Shown here piece by piece: positions 31,080 to 42,508 of a stretch of 64,000 bases of DNA. The translations under genes and the position numbers were made by a program. Within the stretch, counting starts at the first letter, position 1. Every line of letters begins with the position of its first letter. The stretch is taken from NCBI GenBank assembly GCA_036245525.1, contig BTPG01000004.1, positions 13,625,343 to 13,689,342 on the forward strand, given 5' to 3'. The notes under the pieces were generated by a model. The model ran no database searches and was not told the origin of the DNA. It saw only the letters and a list, made by a program, of their open reading frames with translations. The DNA is from Semisulcospira habei. Its lineage: Eukaryota; Mollusca; Gastropoda; Semisulcospiridae.

Positions 31080-32155
31080 ATAAAGAGGAAGAGAATAGAC
31101 ATGCCATAAGCATGACAACAGTTCATAAAAATAATATAATTGCTTCTATTTGGCATTGCTGGCGGTTGGCTTCTGGAACAATCTAAGTACTTATAGAATG
31201 TCCTTAAGTCAAAAGCCGCTTCCACACGCCTAGTGCAAAACTTGAGTGGGAAAACTGCTCCCCTTATCAACGATGTCAACAGTGTGAAAAGGCCAAATTT
31301 ATAAGGTAGCTAGTGTAATCTATGTATAGCAGGGGCAGGCCCCGCCAATGAAAACACAATTAAAAGGAAGAAGGGGGGGTGGGGTGACTACCAAATGTAA
31401 ACAAGCCAACCGGAAGCAGACGCCAAGCAGAAACAAAATGGCTGCGCATACTACATATAAATACGTGTGACGTCACGCTAACAGCGTCACAGCCCATGCT
31501 GTACGCACTATTCGGCCAAAAGCTATGCATGTCAAGGTGAGGAAAATAGGAGGGACATGAAAGCCTACATGATCAATCCTACACAATCTAATTAACACTA
31601 TAGTATAACCATACAAAGCAATGTGAGGAGGATAGCAAGGAACATGAAAGCATATCCACAACAATCCCTGACAGACAAGGCAACATCTCAACATTTTCTC
31701 ACAACGATGCAAAAATAGTTTAGCATCACTGGAACAAATGGTAATCAAACTCGTTGTTCAAGAAAACCCAAAGCTATCCGAAGGCAGAAGCATTAAATCA
31801 GAGTACACAAGAGAAGCAACAAAACTAGAAATCACTAAAATCTACTATTGCAACAAAGTTACACAAAGTTCCAGCTGCCAAGAATGGCTACAAAGTTGCC
31901 GTGAAGGCACTCTCAACAATTACGATAACTCCAGCAACTTACTCCTAACTCTAGGGGAAAACATGCATCAAGGCACCGATATAAATCAGGCATGAAAGTT
32001 CATCAATCAACAAAGTTCAAGACCAAAAAAACAACAATATATAGAGCTACTTACAGAGCTAACAGGAAAGTCGACATTGTAGTTCTTCCTAGTTGTATCG
32101 TGGTAGCGGCGCGAGTAGTCTGATGCAGGGTAACGGCTGAGTGGTACTGACCGCG
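31080..32155. other. Unassigned stretch
   Basis: Short open frames (31473-31748 minus, 31738-31995 plus) show no recognisable family or splice context. No repeat recognised. Confidence 0.3.
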
Positions 32156-32159
32156 TGCG

Positions 32160-32480
32160 TTTGATTGATTATTTCCGGGTTTAACGTCCACGGCACCGGA
32201 GTGATAATGGACGGCCCTGACGGGCGGGGTCTGGGGGGATAGGGAAATCTCAGTATTGTCTATGGAGTACGACCTGAACACTGATCAGCTCAGGCGCACT
32301 CCAACAGTGTGCCACTTTGATTTACCAGGACCTTTCAACGGACATGCTATTGAACAAATCAGTTTTTTCCCCCTGGATTGTGAGTCCAGCTACCGGGGCC
32401 GGGACGGGATTCCAATCCACGACCCGGCGATTCCCTTCGCTCTCCTGCTCCGACGTTTAACCGCCTGAGCTATTTCGGAC
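32160..32480 (-). mobile_element. tRNA-related SINE
   Basis: The minus strand starts GTCCGAAATAGCTCAGGCGG, with an A-box-like TAGCTCAGGCGGTTAAACG and a weaker B-box-like GGATTGGAATCCC, followed by a body ending in GGGTTTAACGTCCACGG (antisense) near 32175. Confidence 0.6.
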
Positions 32481-32686
32481 TCGCGACCGCGTGCGCGCCG
32501 CGGAAGGGGGCTTGAATAAAAACAATACGAAACATACTTCGCAAACCAGTCAAATTGTGAAAATTCTGATGCAAAAAAACAACAACAAACAAACAACAAA
32601 GTTACATCAGATGGGTTATGAGAGCTGGGTGTACCCGGTCACATAGGGTTGCGTTGTTAAAAAGGGAAGTAACCACTAAAATATGT

Positions 32687-33109
32687 TTATTCAACCATTT
32701 CCAAAATATCTGAAAGTGAATGCCCTTGTCGGATGGTGTCGTAGCAAGGCCAAAGTAGCGGACAACGTGCCTTGGATCGTCTCTGACGATGAGCTTGTTC
32801 GATCCTTATGAGTGCGGTTTCAACAGTGATTTTTAGCTCGTAAACCTGTGATTTAAGAAGGGACAGATCTCTTGTGTGATTTCCTTGCTTGTGCCGGGAA
32901 TACATTTTCCTGCCATGTTGGTGAGTAAATATGGGATTTTCGTTGCATGTGTTTACACTGTTGCTACCAAAACCACGTTTCTCATTTTTTGCTGCGCCAT
33001 GTTTGTTCTGTTGCTTAATAATCAAATTGGTTCGACTTCCCACTAAACAGATCCACAAACACGCGCAGTTTTGAAAAGTACGTTTAATCCTCTTTCTAAC
33101 GATACCCAA
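32687..33109 (-). CDS. Hypothetical 140-residue frame
   Basis: Not recognised. The frame is basic, with an amphipathic run SLLKSQVYELKITVETALIRIEQ that could form a short coiled coil. No signal peptide, zinc finger or RT motif. Splice sites were not evident. It may be an exon remnant, a LINE ORF1 fragment or chance; the surrounding DNA gives no help. Confidence 0.15.
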   Translation of the reverse strand: MGIVRKRIKRTFQNCACLWICLVGSRTNLIIKQQNKHGAAKNEKRGFGSNSVNTCNENPIFTHQHGRKMYSRHKQGNHTRDLSLLKSQVYELKITVETALIRIEQAHRQRRSKARCPLLWPCYDTIRQGHSLSDILEMVE

Positions 33110-33246
33110 TTTATATGGTTTTAACAGGTGACGCCTGATATACTACTTTTCATGAGCCCCTTTGATTGCGGGGGCACTTGACACTCTGTTTCTGGCTGAA
33201 AGACTATGACGGGGTGCAGGTATTTAGTGCGTACTGAGGTTATTCG

Positions 33247-33926
33247 ACTAGTCTCGACACATTAGGCACGCCCACTGATTCAGTACGTAAGACAGGACAG
33301 ATAAGGTTAAGATGACACATTAGGCCTACCCACTGATTCAGTACGTAAGACAGGACAGATAAGGATAAGATGACACATTAGGCCCACCCACTGATTCAGT
33401 ACGTAAGACAGGACAGATAAGGTGAAGATGACACATTAGGCCCACCCACTGATTCAGTACGTAAGACAGGACAGATAAGGTTAAGATGACACATTAGGCC
33501 CACCCACTGATTCAGTACGTAAGACAGGACAGATAAGGTGAAGATGACACATTAGGCCCACCCACTGATTCAGTACGTAAGACAGGACAGATAAGGTGAA
33601 GATGACACATTAGATCCGCCCACTGATTCAGTACGTAAGACAGAACAGATAAGGTTAAGATGACACATTAGGCCCACCCACTGATTCAGTACGTAAGACA
33701 GGACAGATAAGGTTAAGATGACACATTAGGCCTACCCACTGATTCAGTACGTAAGACAGGACAGATAAGGTTAAGATGACACATTAGGCCCACCCACTGA
33801 TTGAGTACGTAAGACAGGACAGATAAGGTTAAGATGACACATTAGGCCCACCCACTTATTCATTACGTAAGACAGGACAGATAAGGTTAAGATGACACAT
33901 TAGGCCCACCCACTGATTCAGTACGT
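33247..33926 (+). repeat. 58-bp satellite, about 12 units
   Basis: The unit contains GACACATTAGGCCCACCCAC and TGATTCAGTACGTAAGACAG. It is cut at 33926 by the twin-primed RTE; the interrupted unit resumes at 36205 (AAGACAGGACAAATAAGG) and ends by about 36231. Confidence 0.95.
33914..33926. repeat. 13-bp target-site duplication (TGATTCAGTACGT), left
   Basis: Part of the 58-bp unit. The same 13 bases recur at 36192-36204. Confidence 0.85.
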
Positions 33927-33960
33927 TATTTTTCTTGGCTTGACTTCGCGAACGAAGATT

Positions 33961-35145
33961 TTATAGGAGTTGCCCACGACGGCTGCAGGCTTGTTCGTGG
34001 CTGCGGAGGCCAATCCGAGACAGGCAGGTTCGACCGCAGTGGCTGCAGGGGAAAGTATGGCCAGGGTTCTGAGCTGCGGCATCTCTGTTTTTTTCTCCTG
34101 AGCCGCTTGTCCTTAAGGCTACCTCTGTGAGAGTCCTCAAAGGAGACAGCTGCCTTGTAAATGGTGGAGCGCCAGGTGTCACGGTCCGCAGCAAGCGAAG
34201 ACCACTGGTGGTGGTCGATTTGGCAGGCACTAAGTGACTTCTTGAGACAGTCTTTGTATCTCTTCTTTGGTGCCCCTCTGTCACGGTGTCCAGTAGCAAG
34301 CTCGCCGAACAGGGTGATCTTTGGTAGGCGATGATCCTCCATCCTGGAGACATGCCCGCCCAGCGGAGCTGTGTCCGCAGCAGCAAAGCCTCGATGCTCA
34401 CAGTTTCAGCCTGTTCAAGGACCTCGACGTTGGTGACATAGTCACTCCAGTGAATGCCCAGGATGGTACGCAGGCAGCGCTGGTGGAAGCGTTCGAGGAG
34501 TCGTAGTTGGCTGCGGTAGAGGGCCCAGGACTCAGAACCATACAGCAGGGTGGTGAGGACCACAGCTCTGTACACGCTGATCTTGGTGCCTGTTTTCAGC
34601 TGTTGATTGTGCCACACCCGCTTGAAAAGTCGCCCGAAAGCGCTGTTCGCTTTTGCCAGCCTGCTGTCAAGCTCCTTGTCCAGCTTGGCGTCCGACGTGA
34701 TAATGCAGCCAAGGTAGGTAAACTGGTGCACTGACTTTAGTTCAGACTCGCCAATGGTGATGTGAGGAGGGCGATACACTGTCTTGGGTGCCGGCTGATG
34801 GAGGACCTCTGTCTTTTTCAGACTGACCTCGAGTCCAAAGAGTTGGGCAGCATCTGCGAAGCAGGATGTGATGCGCTGCAGGGCTCTCTCTGTGTGTGCA
34901 ACGAGGGCAGCATCATCAGCAAAAAGCAGCTCACGAATCAGTTGGTCTAGGGTTTTCGTGTGGGCCTGCAGTCGTCTGAGGTTGAACAGGCTGCCATCGA
35001 GACGATACCTGATGTACACTGCATCGTCATCATCGAGGTCCACTGTGGCCTGCTTCAACATCATGCTAAAAAAGATGATGAAGAGGGTCGGTGCCAGCAC
35101 GCAGCCCTGCTTTACGCCATTGAGAATAGGGAATGGTTCTGAGAA
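33961..35145 (-). pseudogene. RTE family 1 RT, C-terminal half (frameshifted)
   Basis: Contains GVKQGCVLAPTLF, the catalytic LLFADDAALVAHTE, FTYLGCIITSDAKL and LLYGSESWALYRS. Loss of one C near 34356 (ATGCCCGCC against ATGCCCCGCC at 382-390 of the first copy) shifts the frame at LRWAG, and a second indel in a T run near 34087 restores it before the C-terminal finger CSHCGRTCLSRIGLRSHEQAC and stop. The apparent N-terminal residues from 35214 are antisense of the inverted part. Confidence 0.85.
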
Positions 35146-35148
35146 GTC

Positions 35149-36191
35149 TTGGGTTTCGCCAGAAAGAAGAACAAAGACTGGTTTGACGAAAACGATGTAG
35201 AGATCCAGGAACACCTAGCAAAAAAAAGAGCCGCCCATCAGGCCCACCTAGCCCAGCCTTCCTGCCCTGTGAAGAAGTCTGCCTTCCGCCTCGTCTGCAG
35301 CAGTCTCCAGCACAAGCTCAGAGATCTCCAGAATGAGTGGTGGACCAGACTTGCACAGAGGACCCAGCTTTGCGCTGACAATGGTGACTACAGGGGCTTC
35401 TATGAAGCACTGAAAGCAGTGTATGGCCCCAGGCACCTGGTACAAAGTCCCCTGCGAAGCGCGAATGGCCAGGCACTCCTCACAGATAATACCTCCATCT
35501 TGAACCGCTGGTCGGAATACTTTCAGAGCCTCTTCAGCGCTGAGCGCACTGTTCAAGAAGCAGTCGTCCTACAAATCCCACACCTCCCAGTAAAGGTTGA
35601 ATTGGACGAACCGCCCACCGCTGAAGAGACCCTCACAGCCATCCACCAGCTCAAGAGTGGCAAAGCAGCAGGCATTGATGGAATACCGCCAGAGATCTGG
35701 AAACATGGAGGCACAGCACTGCACAACAAGCTCCATGACCTCTTTCTCTGCTGCTGGGAGGAAGGAACACTACCAAAAGATCTCCGTGATGCAGTCGTTA
35801 TCACCCTGTACAAGAACAAAGGCGAGAAGTCTGACTGTTCCAACTATCGGGGAATTACCCTGCTGTCCATTGCTGGGAAAATCCTTGCAAGGCTGCTCCT
35901 GAATCGGCTGGTATCTGCCATCGCTGAAGACCAACTCCCAGAGGGCCAGTGTGGCTTCAGAGCAAACAGGAGCACCACCGATATGGTCTTTGTGCTGAGA
36001 CAGCTACAGGAGAAGTGCCGCGAGCAGAACAAAGGGCTGTACGTAACATTTGTCGACCTAACAAAAGCGTTCGACACTGTGAGCAGGCAAGGCATGTGGC
36101 AGATCCTGGAGCGACTTGGCTGTCCCCCAAAGTTCCTCAACATGATTGTCCAGCTACACGAGGACCAGCAAGGCCAGGTCAGACTCAACAA
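35149..36191 (+). pseudogene. RTE family 1 RT, inverted N-terminal half
   Basis: Open frame from FARKKNKDWFDENDVEIQEH through the thumb/fingers motifs GKAAGIDGIPPEIWKHGG, YRGITLLSIAGKI and QCGFRANRSTTDMVF to the palm strand FVDLTKAFDTVSRQ and QVRLNND. It includes the first catalytic Asp (VDLTKAFD) but not the FADD box. The last few residues of the open frame (VRKTGQIR) are satellite. Confidence 0.85.
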
Positions 36192-36204
36192 TGATTCAGT
36201 ACGT
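36192..36204. repeat. 13-bp target-site duplication, right
   Basis: TGATTCAGTACGT, identical to 33914-33926. Confidence 0.85.
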
Positions 36205-36417
36205 AAGACAGGACAAATAAGGTGAAGATGACTGATGAAACGAAATCTCACCAACCAACCAACGAAACACCACTAAAAAAAAAACCCAAAACACCCATCC
36301 ACTAAAAAACAACAATAAAAAAAAAACTCACCCATTCACACACACACAAAAATAAATAACCAATCCTCCACCATCTAAAAAAATTGCCAAAACTGAGGGA
36401 GTGGGTGGGGGGCGGGG

Positions 36418-36495
36418 TGTGGGGTGTGGTGGGGGGGGGGGGCAGGTCCACGCTGTGCCTGCCCCCCCCCCCACCACCCCGGATCCGCCACTGGC
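36418..36495. repeat. G/C-run hairpin next to a GGATCCGCCACTGG end
   Basis: GGTGG and a long G run, then CAGGTCCACGCTGTGCCTG, then a long C run and CCACC form a near-perfect inverted repeat. The G run is also G-quadruplex prone. It adjoins a terminus similar to 28484. Confidence 0.7.
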
Positions 36496-36699
36496 TAGAG
36501 TGAAAGCAAAGTCTTCGGACCCCAAACAAACTGAACATTTTTAGGAAGAAGAATGTGTACACCACTTGACAACATTTATCAATTTTTAAAAAGAAAATGA
36601 TATCTCTAATACTTAAAGCCTAGTAAAACAAAACATTAAACGCAAAACAGAACAAATCAGTGGTTGTGATACTTATTTTCACAGCTAAATAAAACGGCT

Positions 36700-37680
36700 T
36701 TCAATGTAAGTAGTATGAAAAGTAGAAAGGCAATGATAGGCACGTCTATTTGGTGTCAATGTAAGTAGTATGAAAATTCCACAGACAATGACATGCACGT
36801 CTATTTGGTGTCAATCTAAGTAGTATGAAAAATAGGCAGGCAATGATAGGCACGTCTATCTGGTGTAAATGTAAGTAGTATGGAAAATAGGCAGGCAATG
36901 ATAGGCACATCTATTTGGTGTCAATGTAAGTAGTATGAAAAATAGGCAGGCAGTGATAGGCACGTCTATTTGGTGTCAATGTAAGTAGTATGAACAATAG
37001 ACAGGCAATGATAGGCACGTCTATTGGGTGTCAATGTAAGTAGTATGAACAATAGGCAGGCAATGATAGTCACGTCTATTTGGTGTCAATGTAAGTAGTA
37101 TGGAAAATAGGCAGGCAATGATATGCACGTCTATTTAGCGTCAATGTAAGTAATTTGAAAAAAAGGCAGGCAGTGATAGGCACGTCTATTTGGTGTAAAT
37201 GTAACTAGTATGAACAATACAGGCAATAATAGACACGTCTATTTGTTTGAACAATAGACAGGCAATGATAGGCACGTCTATGTGGTGTCAATGTACGTAG
37301 TGCAAACAATAGACAGGCAATGATAGGCACGTTAATTGGGTGTTAATGTAAGTAGTATGAACAATAGGCAGGCAACGATAGGCACGTCTATTGGATGTCA
37401 ACAATAGGCAGGCAATGATAGGCACGTCTATTGAGTGTAAACAATAGGCAGACAATGATAGGCACGTCTATTGGGTGTCAATGTAAGTAGTATGAACAAT
37501 AGGCATGAAATTTTAGACACTTCTATTCGGTGTGATCAATAAGCAGGCAATGATAGGCACGTCTATTTTGTGTCAATGTAAGTAGTATGAACAAAAGGCA
37601 GGCAATGATAGACACGTCTATTTGGTGTCAATAATAGGCAGGCAATGATAGGCACGTCTATTTGGTTTAAATAATACACT
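36700..37680 (+). repeat. 55-bp satellite, about 17 units
   Basis: Units contain AGGCAGGCAATGATAGGCAC, GTCTATTTGGTGTCAATGTA and AGTAGTATGAACAAT. Several units are internally deleted (for example 37230, 37400). Confidence 0.95.
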
Positions 37681-37785
37681 GTTTGCACATGAAAATGGCA
37701 ACAACAAAACATGCATTCTGATTGGTACATGTATATCTGGTATTCAAAGATACACATAACCATGGTAAGAACTACCACAAACCAG

Positions 37786-37965
37786 GCAGACATCCTGATA
37801 CACTGGTCAGATATCCTAATACACTGGTCAGACATCCTGATACACTGGTCAGACATCCTGATACACTGGTCAGACATCCTGATACACTGGTCAGACAGCC
37901 TGATATACTAGTCAGACATCCTAATACACTGGTCAGACATCCTAATACACTGGTCAGAAATGCTG
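37786..37965 (+). repeat. 21-bp minisatellite, about 9 units
   Basis: CAGACATCCTGATACACTGG repeated with few changes. Open frames in several phases are due to the 21-bp period. Confidence 0.95.
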
Positions 37966-38105
37966 AATGAGGTCCTGGAGTACATAACTTCACACCGTGA
38001 CATTGCAAGGAACACGCTTTAAATGGCATCTAAATAAAAGAAAAACAAAAAAATTATACCAGCACAACAACTACACTGTATTAATGCACTTCTGTTATTG
38101 ATTTA

Positions 38106-38120
38106 TGTGTGTGTGTGTGG

Positions 38121-38153
<33 letters not shown>
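38106..38153. repeat. (GT)n microsatellite
   Basis: About 22 GT dinucleotides with one interruption. Confidence 0.95.
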
Positions 38154-38154
<1 letters not shown>

Positions 38155-38745
38155 AAGGGGGGGAGGATATGCTGAAAAAAATGGTGGACAGCTGGCTGAG
38201 TACATAATTTCACAACAAACTGACTAGTGTTTGGCAGTTTTCCATGATTAAACAAAGGTTGTTGTTTTTTGTTTTTTTTTAGCCACAAACTGCAACAGTA
38301 TGTAGACCTTGTGTGGAACTCATGATAACTAATACAGTACTGTAAAAACATGATGTCATCTCATCCACAACAAAAATATTTCATATTATGATGATGTGTA
38401 CATAAACTCACAACACTGAACACAATGCTTGTAGTAAAGTTATGCACATCTCTCATTTAATATTTATTTATGCAGTGCCTCAAAACGACCTAAGGTCTGT
38501 CAGGTATTATGTTATTTGGATTCTGAAATCCTAGAAATGTGGTATGGCCACATCCATGATAATCTTGGGCAAATTTCAACCAAATGATGAAAATGCTTTG
38601 AAGGCCCACTACAGCCGTCACTGTTCAAATAAACACTTTTGTAACAGTTGGTTATGAAACGCTACACAGGTCTAGTTAGGGTTCATGTAGACAAAAACCG
38701 AAAACGAACAAAAACAGGAAGCAATTAATTAACTCGTTCTACCCC
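38154..38745. other. Unassigned stretch
   Basis: No gene or repeat recognised. Confidence 0.3.
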
Positions 38746-38754
38746 AAACACACC

Positions 38755-38945
38755 ACAGCAAGATAAGGATCGACTATGATAGTTCAAGGGTAATGCCAGA
38801 ATAGCTTGGCGCCTATGGGCGCCAAGCTATTCTGGCATCACCCTTGAACTATCATGGTCGATCTGTGTCCTGCACTGCAATGCAGTCTTCGTAGGAGAAC
38901 GGCAAATTTTGGGGATTTCGGTCTTAGGGTAGAATGAGTTAAACA
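38755..38945. mobile_element. Foldback (palindromic) element
   Basis: Arms CGACTATGATAGTTCAAGGG...AGCTTGGCGCC and GGCGCCAAGCT...CCCTTGAACTATCATGG pair almost perfectly over about 45 bp around a TATG loop. The right flank (AAATTTTGGGGATTTCGG, GTAGAATGAGTTAA) recurs with other copies at 5690-5820, 6415-6730, 45290-45480 and 45630-45750. Confidence 0.8.
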
Positions 38946-39024
38946 AATTTGGACAAGAAAACAAATGTCGGTCTAACTTCAACCTTTCGTAAGAAAGATG
39001 GCGTTAGGGCCCTAAGTGGCCCTC

Positions 39025-40270
39025 TCAGTTTGGTTATGGCTCACGTGTATCGACCGATCCACACATGTCTGACAATAAGGGATGTCTTCTGCACTTACAA
39101 AATCCATTTTTTTCTCAAGATTTAATCAATTTTCACATATCTGTAAAACCCCTGTGACCCTTGCGATTAGTCAACTAAATTAGGATACATAGGAAGGTCT
39201 TATCATCAGTTACCTGTGTGCCAAATTTGATTGAAAAGTTTGAAAAAAAAAGTTGATAATAACTACAATTAATGGCATTTTATACACATTTGTAGAACTC
39301 TTGTGACCCTTGACCTTTTCCGAGGGGTAATCCAAATTAGTATACATAGATAGATCTTACCATCAGGTATCTCTGTAGCAAGTTTGGGTTTGAAGTTGTG
39401 AATAGTATTTGAGGAAAAAAAAATCTTTTGTCAAAATATCGTGATTTGGACCTGTTTCTCCAGCTCTTGTGACCCTTGACATTTCCAAAGGATCAGCCAA
39501 ATTAGTGTGAGTACAAAGGTCTTACCATCAGGTGTCTTTGTACCAAGTTTGGGTTTGAAATTCTGAAAAGTATTTGATGAAAAAATAAATTATGTCCAAA
39601 AATAGTTATTTTTAAAAAATATATTTCCTGATCCCTTGTGACCTTGACCTTTGGTATGTTTAGAAAGGTCTTGCCACAAAGTATCCTTGGGCCAAGTTTG
39701 AAGATTGTAGCTTGAATAGTCTCCGAGAATATGCCAACGCTAAAGTTTACCACGGACAACGGCGGACGGACGACGGACGGAACCACCACTGGCCCAGGAC
39801 ATAGACTCACTTTTGCTTCACACGTGAGCCAAAAACATCTTTTGTAAAAATATGGCTATTTTGAACCAGAGCTCTTGTGACCCTTGACTTTCCCGAGGGA
39901 TCAACCCAAGTTCGTGTGCGTATAAAGGTCTTACCATCAGGTATCTCTGCACAAAGTTTGAGTTTGAAGTTGTAAATAGTAGTTGAGAATTTTCTTTTAA
40001 AAAATAGCTATTTTTGATATATTGCCTGATCCCCTGTGACCTTGACCTTTGTGAGAGGTCACTGAAATTGGTATGTTTGTAAAGGTCTTGCCACAAAGTA
40101 TCCTTGGGCCAAGATTGAAGACTGTAGCTTGAATAGTCTCCGAGAAAATGCCAACGTTAAAGTTTACCACGGATGACGGACGACGACGGAGGGAGACGGA
40201 CGACAGACGACGGACATAAGACCACTGGCCCAGAACATAGACTCACTTTTGCTTCGCACGTGAGCCAAAA
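39025..40270. mobile_element. Repeat element with six diverged ~160-bp internal repeats
   Basis: The motif CTTGTGACCCTTGACCTTT, then GGTCTTACCATCAGGTATCT and CAAGTTTGGGTTTGAAGT, recurs about every 150-190 bp. Two segments end alike at about 39836 and 40269 (GACTCACTTTTGCTTC.CACGTGAGCC). TGGCTCACGTG near 39035 and its complement at 40258 could be terminal inverted repeats. No coding frame; class unknown. Confidence 0.55.
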
Positions 40271-40975
40271 ATTGGTTGGACTCATTGGTGATTGGAAAAG
40301 AAGAAACGCATTCGACTTGGCCAACGTTGGGCTGACACTGAGCAGGTTGCTTAACAGAGCAGCTTTGGCCAGGCAAGAAATCTCCTTCCACTTTAAGTTG
40401 CCTTGTAAAATGAGTCAGCCTTGGACGCGATTTTTTTCTTTTCGACCTAAGTGTTTTCCGATATGCGCGTTTTCGACTTAAGACTTACGCGAATGGAACT
40501 GCATTCCTTTCGTACATCCCCCCCCCCACACACACACACACACTGTGGTTGAAATGTTGGCCAATGGAAAGTTGCAAAGTGGCTTCCCACCCGCCTATCT
40601 CCCTCCCCATTCACCGGGCGTTTGATATTTCACCCCGTGGAAAGGTGCTCTCCTCTCCCCCTCACCCCCCTCCCTCCAACCCTCGCCCCCATTTGCTTCC
40701 CACCCACCGTAAAGGTGTTTTCTACCCCCACTCCTCCACCCGTCGTTTGATTATCAACCCAGCGTGAAGGTGACTGGCTTGTTTTTGCCTTCACAGTGCA
40801 GACAGCAACTCCTCAAGCTAAAGACGTCATCACCCACGTCATATACCTGATGAAATTACGTCATGCTCGTGACGTCGCAGTTCACGTCGTCATGACAACG
40901 CGGCAAAATGTATCACACGTTGGTAACCAGAGGTAAACATGACAACAATTATCATCATTATGGAGACTGTGTCCG
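40271..40975. other. Unassigned stretch, C-rich
   Basis: A CCCC/CACA run near 40518 and C-rich sequence to 40740. Could include the 3' UTR end or downstream flank of the minus-strand helicase-like gene. Confidence 0.3.
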
Positions 40976-40980
40976 ACAGG

Positions 40981-40986
40981 TTTATT
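40981..40986 (-). terminator. Candidate poly(A) signal of the helicase-like gene
   Basis: Plus TTTATT is AATAAA on the minus strand, about 295 bases downstream of the stop at 41281. Position is reasonable; not proven. Confidence 0.35.
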
Positions 40987-41280
40987 GACCGTTATCTTGT
41001 AAACAGTGGAATGGCGGACAGCACAGCCACAGCTGTAGAACCAGCAGTCATATACATCATCTATAGACTACAACAACCACTTCTACCCAACAACAACCAC
41101 AACACTGGGCTAAAACTAACAAAACTGCCGGTTCGATGGGTGGCTGGCTGGGTGGTTGGCTGGGTGGATGGATGGGTGGGTGGGTGGGTGGATGGCTAGG
41201 TGGGTGGCTGGGTGCTGCTACTGGCCCACACGTGCTGTCTAATGGTGGTGGTGGTCGTAGTGGTCATCACCACCATCACA

Positions 41281-41600
41281 CTATAGAGGACGACCAGCCC
41301 AGACCAGGAGGGAGGTGCATCGTGACGCGGCGCCAAGTCTCTCTCTATAAACATCAACATCATCAACACTCCACCCCAGCGCCACCACCACCCGCCTCTC
41401 CAGTCCGCTGACCACGTTATGGTCTGTCACGGTTACGGCGTCACGCACGGCCAGCGCCACGTCACGGATGGCAGCTTCATCATCATCTGACGTCACCACC
41501 TGCACGGGCAGGCCACGCGCACGGAGACGGGTGACGACAGGCAGGTTGTCACGTGGGTTGTAACACAGGATGATGGTGTCACGGTACTGCAGGTCACAAC
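41281..41600 (-). CDS. Helicase-like gene, terminal exon
   Basis: Acceptor ...TGTGTGTGACTAG, then GT completing a Gly codon, then CDLQYRDTIILCYN. It ends ...LVWAGRPL and TAG. 320 nt. It carries the motif-V/VI-like segment VSGLERRVVVALG. Confidence 0.8.
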
Positions 41601-42429
41601 CTAGTCACACACACACAACAACTAGTATAATAACAGCAGTCAGCAAACAAGCATGGTGGTGCGTTGTTGTTGGTGTTGCTGTTGTTGTTGGTGTTAGTGG
41701 TGTTGTTATTGTTGGTGTTGTTTTTGTTGTGGTGGTGGTGTTGTTGGTGTTGTTGTTGGTGTTGGTGTTGTTGTTGTTGGTGGTGGTGGTAGTGGTGGTG
41801 GTGTTGAGTACAAGCTATGACGTCATACCTGACTGCCCCACCCGGAGTTCCTCTATCAGGTGTGCGATGTGGTCAGCACAACGTTCACAGTTCTCTGGCC
41901 CGCCCTCTGTGTGACCATGTGATGGTGTGGGGGACGAGCCATCCCACTCCCAATGACGTATCTCCCTGACCGCGGGGCCGTCTGTAGGTGCGGGGGCGGC
42001 GCTGCTGCTGTAGCGGGGGACACGGACATCATCAATCAACCGTGACCCCTGCACCTGCCTGAGGACGGCCGGCGGACACCTCACTGGTGTTGTGACACGT
42101 TCCACATGGAGACAGGCAGGTGTGATAACACGCTCCACTGCGGCGGCCCACAGGTGTAGTGCGGGGACTCGGGCAGCCAGCTGCGTGCAGAACGCGGCGA
42201 ACCTGCCGCTAGTGTCGACACCGCCAAGATCACTACAGTCACTGTTACAGAGAATGGAGAGGCAGACAGTCAGTGACGTCCTTATTGTCCGCAAGTTCAC
42301 CCGCTGATGACGTATTTCACACTGTGTCTTTGGAGCGAATGACGTCATCACCGCGCTTTTGTTGTCATAGGCTGGTAAAAATTAACCTCTCTCTCTGTCT
42401 CTCAGCTTGTCTCTCGGTCTCTCTCTCTC

Positions 42430-42508
<79 letters not shown>

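Larger units (their letters stand above)
33927..36191 (-). mobile_element. RTE-type LINE (family 1), twin-primed into the 58-bp satellite
   Basis: The minus-strand 3' part (33927 to about 35145) and the plus-strand 5' part (about 35146-36191) meet at a junction where minus residues NLIPFPES-side (SEPFPILNGV) and plus residues EVLGFARKK abut. The plus part ends at VRLNND, whose natural continuation is LSEPFPILNG. A 13-bp duplication flanks the whole and the satellite frame is restored by removing it. The short 3' UTR carries the small palindrome TTCGCGAA. Confidence 0.92.
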
